From Candidatus Hodarchaeota archaeon (GTDB lineage Archaea > Asgardarchaeota > Heimdallarchaeia > Hodarchaeales > Hodarchaeaceae): 42,935 bases of DNA. The notes beneath the pieces are model-generated. The model had not been told where the DNA came from. It saw only the letters and a program-made list of their open reading frames with translations, and ran no database searches. The number at the start of each line of letters is the position of its first letter. Positions within the stretch are counted from its first letter, which is position 1. Shown piece by piece: positions 41,155 through 42,935 of this stretch. The stretch is from NCBI GenBank assembly GCA_016840285.1, contig JAEOSR010000129.1, positions 1 to 42,935 of the forward strand. Reading direction: 5' to 3'. A program made the translations under genes and the position numbers.

Positions 41155-41433
41155 ATGAGCTCTATCAGAAAGTCAAAAGTAAGACCAGTGATAGATCACA
41201 ACCGTTGTAAAGGAAAGGGACACTGTGTTGAAGAATGTCCTGAAGATGTCTTTTTATTACGAAGACTAAAAAAAACGGAAAACAAATCGCTATCACGTGG
41301 TATGAGACTTTTTGTACTTGTACATGGAGGAAAACAAGCATTTGTAGTTCATCCAGAAAACTGTCTGGCTTGTGGGGCATGTATAAGGGTCTGTTCAAGG
41401 AGTGCTATCAAACTTCGAAAATGGGACAATTAA
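41155..41433 (+). CDS. Ferredoxin with 3Fe-type first site and 4Fe-type second site
   Basis: 92 residues. Cluster I site reads C18-K-G-K-G-H-C24-V-E-E-C28-P: the second Cys of a CxxCxxC motif is Lys21, leaving three ligands (C18, C24 and, by the usual crosswise rule, C80). Cluster II, C70-L-A-C73-G-A-C76 with C28, is complete. The same layout with Asp instead of Cys gives a [3Fe-4S] cluster in Sulfolobus zinc ferredoxin, so a 7Fe ferredoxin is expected. An insert of ~40 residues separates the two sites. It could serve AOR or the iron-sulfur flavoprotein in this window, but no operon link exists. Confidence 0.83.
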   Translation: MSSIRKSKVRPVIDHNRCKGKGHCVEECPEDVFLLRRLKKTENKSLSRGMRLFVLVHGGKQAFVVHPENCLACGACIRVCSRSAIKLRKWDN

Positions 41434-41480
41434 GAGAATTTCCTAAAGAATCTGTTGTCAGTTATTGATATTCCTTTTAT

Positions 41481-41551
41481 GTCTTCAAACTCACATTATA
41501 ATTGTTAAAGCTGGCTTTCGTCAAATTGTTGTTAAAGCCAACTTTCAAATC
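41481..41551. repeat. Dispersed repeat, site B (two units)
   Basis: Unit 1 starts GTCTTCAAACTCAC, continues ATTATAATTGTTAAAGCTGG and ends CTTTCG at 41520. Unit 2, ATTGTTGTTAAAGCCAACTT, ends near 41551. Unit 1 matches site C in 18 consecutive bases, ATTATAATTGTTAAAGCT, plus the flanking GTCTTCAAAC. Confidence 0.7.
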
Positions 41552-41658
41552 AAGTGTGTACTTCAGAATGAATTATCATTGAAAAAGTTGTTAATTGTTG
41601 GTTATTAAAATTCCTCTGTTAAATAATTATAAGTATGATCAGAGATAAGCACTAGAAG

Positions 41659-42666
41659 ATGAAAAAAATGAATAAAGAAAAGATGAAAGCGATTGTGTGC
41701 ATTAAATATGGCCCCCCTGAGGTTCTTCAACTTAAAGAGGTGGAAAAACCTATTCCTAAAGCTAATGAAGTATTGATAAGAAATTTTGCTACAACAGCAA
41801 CTTTATACGACTGTTGGTCAAGAAGTGGTACAGCACCTCCTGGATTTAAACTCTTAATGCGTTTAGTGGCTGGAATCAGAAAACCAAAACAACCGATTTT
41901 TGGAACTGAACTAGCTGGCGAAATAAAAGCCGTAGGTTCAGATGTGACAAAATTTAAGGTGGGTGATCAGATCTGGGGATATTTAGGGATGAAACAAGGT
42001 GCATATGTTGAGTATATTTGTTTACCTGAAGATGGTGTGTTGACAATTAAACCGACCAATATGAGCTATGAGCAAGCAGCTGCAGTACAACAAGGAGCAT
42101 TAACCGCGTTGTATTTTCTAAGGGCTGGAAATATCCAAAGTGGCCAAAATATTCTTGTTTTCGGCGCTTCAGGAGGAGTAGGGATGTTTGCGGTTCAGCT
42201 TGCCAAACATTTTGGATTGGAAGTCACTGGTATTTGCAGTACTTCGAAAATAGATTTTGTGAAGTCTCTTGGGGCTGATAAAATTATTGATTATACCAAA
42301 GAGGATTACACCGAGAGTGATGAACTATATGACATTATTCTTGACACGATTGGCAAAACTAATGTCGGAAGAACTAAGAAATTGTTGAAAAAAGACGCTT
42401 ACTATCTTTTTACTACTTTTGGGTTACCTAAGCTATTTCGAATCCTTTGGCTTCAAATGATAAACCGCAAAAAAGCATTTTATGGAACCTTAGAAGAAAA
42501 GATAGAAGATCTGATTTTCCTCAAAGAGCTTATTGAGGCAGGAAAGCTAAAATCGGTCATTGACAGACGTTATCCGATGGAACAGGCTGCTGAAGCTCAT
42601 AGGTATGTTGAAACAGGACAAAAAAAGGGACAAGTAGTCATAACTATGGTGCAGGAGAACGATTGA
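41659..42666 (+). CDS. Quinone-oxidoreductase-like MDR protein (zinc-independent)
   Basis: 335 residues. N-terminal GroES-like fold (MKAIVCIKYGPPEVLQLKEV, GTELAGEIKAVGSDVTKFKV with GD), then a Rossmann NADPH site ILVFGASGGVGMFAVQLAKH. The zinc ligands Cys/His of alcohol dehydrogenases are absent, so it belongs to the NADPH:quinone-oxidoreductase-like group; the substrate may be a quinone, enone or enoyl derivative. Start: 41659, but MKAIVC at 41683 fits the family equally. It stands alone, between repeat sites B and C. Confidence 0.87.
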   Translation: MKKMNKEKMKAIVCIKYGPPEVLQLKEVEKPIPKANEVLIRNFATTATLYDCWSRSGTAPPGFKLLMRLVAGIRKPKQPIFGTELAGEIKAVGSDVTKFKVGDQIWGYLGMKQGAYVEYICLPEDGVLTIKPTNMSYEQAAAVQQGALTALYFLRAGNIQSGQNILVFGASGGVGMFAVQLAKHFGLEVTGICSTSKIDFVKSLGADKIIDYTKEDYTESDELYDIILDTIGKTNVGRTKKLLKKDAYYLFTTFGLPKLFRILWLQMINRKKAFYGTLEEKIEDLIFLKELIEAGKLKSVIDRRYPMEQAAEAHRYVETGQKKGQVVITMVQEND

Positions 42667-42935
42667 CGATTTCAGATTGTATTTTGTTGATATTCCAACC
42701 TAGAAGTAGATTGAAAGAAAATTATTCCTTGTTTAACAGAGACTAATTTCAAAAAGAAACAGATAGGTGAAATATTGATGAGTATCTTTCAAACGTCTTC
42801 AAACATCAATTATAATTGTTAAAGCTAGCTTCCTTGATTTTGTATTCTCCAAGAGGTCTTAATTTGGATTTTTCTATTGCTCATTTGGTTATTCTTTCAT
42901 AGATATTACGATTTTTCCAGTGAATTTTCCATCTA
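42667..42935. other. Non-coding end of the window
   Basis: No gene is seen. Contains repeat site C and the likely 3' region of the MDR gene. Confidence 0.5.
42795..42833. repeat. Dispersed repeat, site C
   Basis: GTCTTCAAACATCA followed by ATTATAATTGTTAAAGCTAG and CTTCC. Same order and spacing as site B unit 1, 1.3 kb away, so the MDR gene lies between two direct copies. Confidence 0.7.

Noticed and set aside
1..42935. tRNA or rRNA genes
   Set aside because: I scanned the gaps for TTCRANY-type T loops and acceptor pairs and found no convincing cloverleaf; a tRNAscan run would settle it.

Overview
The window looks like low-GC (about one third GC by eye) chromosomal DNA from an Asgard archaeon (Promethearchaeota), perhaps of the Heimdallarchaeia side. 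The main reason is a dense cluster of eukaryote-like small GTPases: a Ras/Rab-like protein, a longin-Arf fusion, a longin-Rag/Gtr-like protein with an HKxD G4 motif, and a larger Ras-superfamily GTPase. Archaeal traits sit beside them: a tungsten-type aldehyde:ferredoxin oxidoreductase, a Sulfolobus-like 7Fe-type ferredoxin, VapBC pairs and ThpR. The lineage is inferred from gene content only; no rRNA, tRNA or ribosomal gene is present.

Layout. 1-2261 (minus): a B3/B4 tRNA-binding-domain protein, an iodotyrosine-deiodinase-like nitroreductase and a radical SAM SplB-like protein cut by the window edge. 2254-9130: a mosaic of intact genes (clostripain-type C11 peptidase, ArsR-like regulator, VOC protein, MFS transporter, ThpR) mixed with duplicated or decayed fragments of the regulator, of the MFS gene, of a GNAT acetyltransferase and of a beta-helix/zinc-ribbon membrane protein. 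9468-17683: the GTPase/two-component cluster. 17684-19105: 1.4 kb without a convincing gene, carrying copies of a dispersed repeat. 19106-20968: a PlsC-like acyltransferase and a broken alpha/beta hydrolase. 20979-26616 (minus): probable operon of AOR, SCP2-like protein, class II aldolase, FGGY kinase and 2-hydroxyacid dehydrogenase. 26765-31336: small membrane protein, M20 peptidase, Nudix hydrolase, ADP-forming acyl-CoA synthetase alpha-like protein, zinc-ribbon membrane protein. 31356-33682: a TPR-like protein and a uvrA fragment, each lacking its 5' part and meeting head to head, then a metallo-beta-lactamase-fold protein without its metal ligands. 33996-42666: YdjM-like hydrolase, a CDF-like membrane protein with winged-helix-like parts, an ISF-like flavoprotein, an ICMT-like methyltransferase, two VapBC pairs, a ferredoxin and a quinone-oxidoreductase-like MDR protein.

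The most interesting part is 9468-17683. A GAF-PAS histidine kinase and a lone receiver protein are interleaved with four GTPases, two of which carry N-terminal longin-like domains, and with a second receiver whose output domain itself looks longin-like. This suggests a phosphorelay wired to Arf/Rag-type GTPase switches. That link is an inference from domain fusion and gene neighbourhood.

A second theme is local genome plasticity: a 178-bp near-identical duplication of a gene start and its upstream region, a direct repeat made from a regulator's 3' end flanking a peptidase gene, a family of ~40-bp dispersed repeats, and at least six gene remnants. Some disruptions could be assembly errors, because such genomes usually come from metagenomes.
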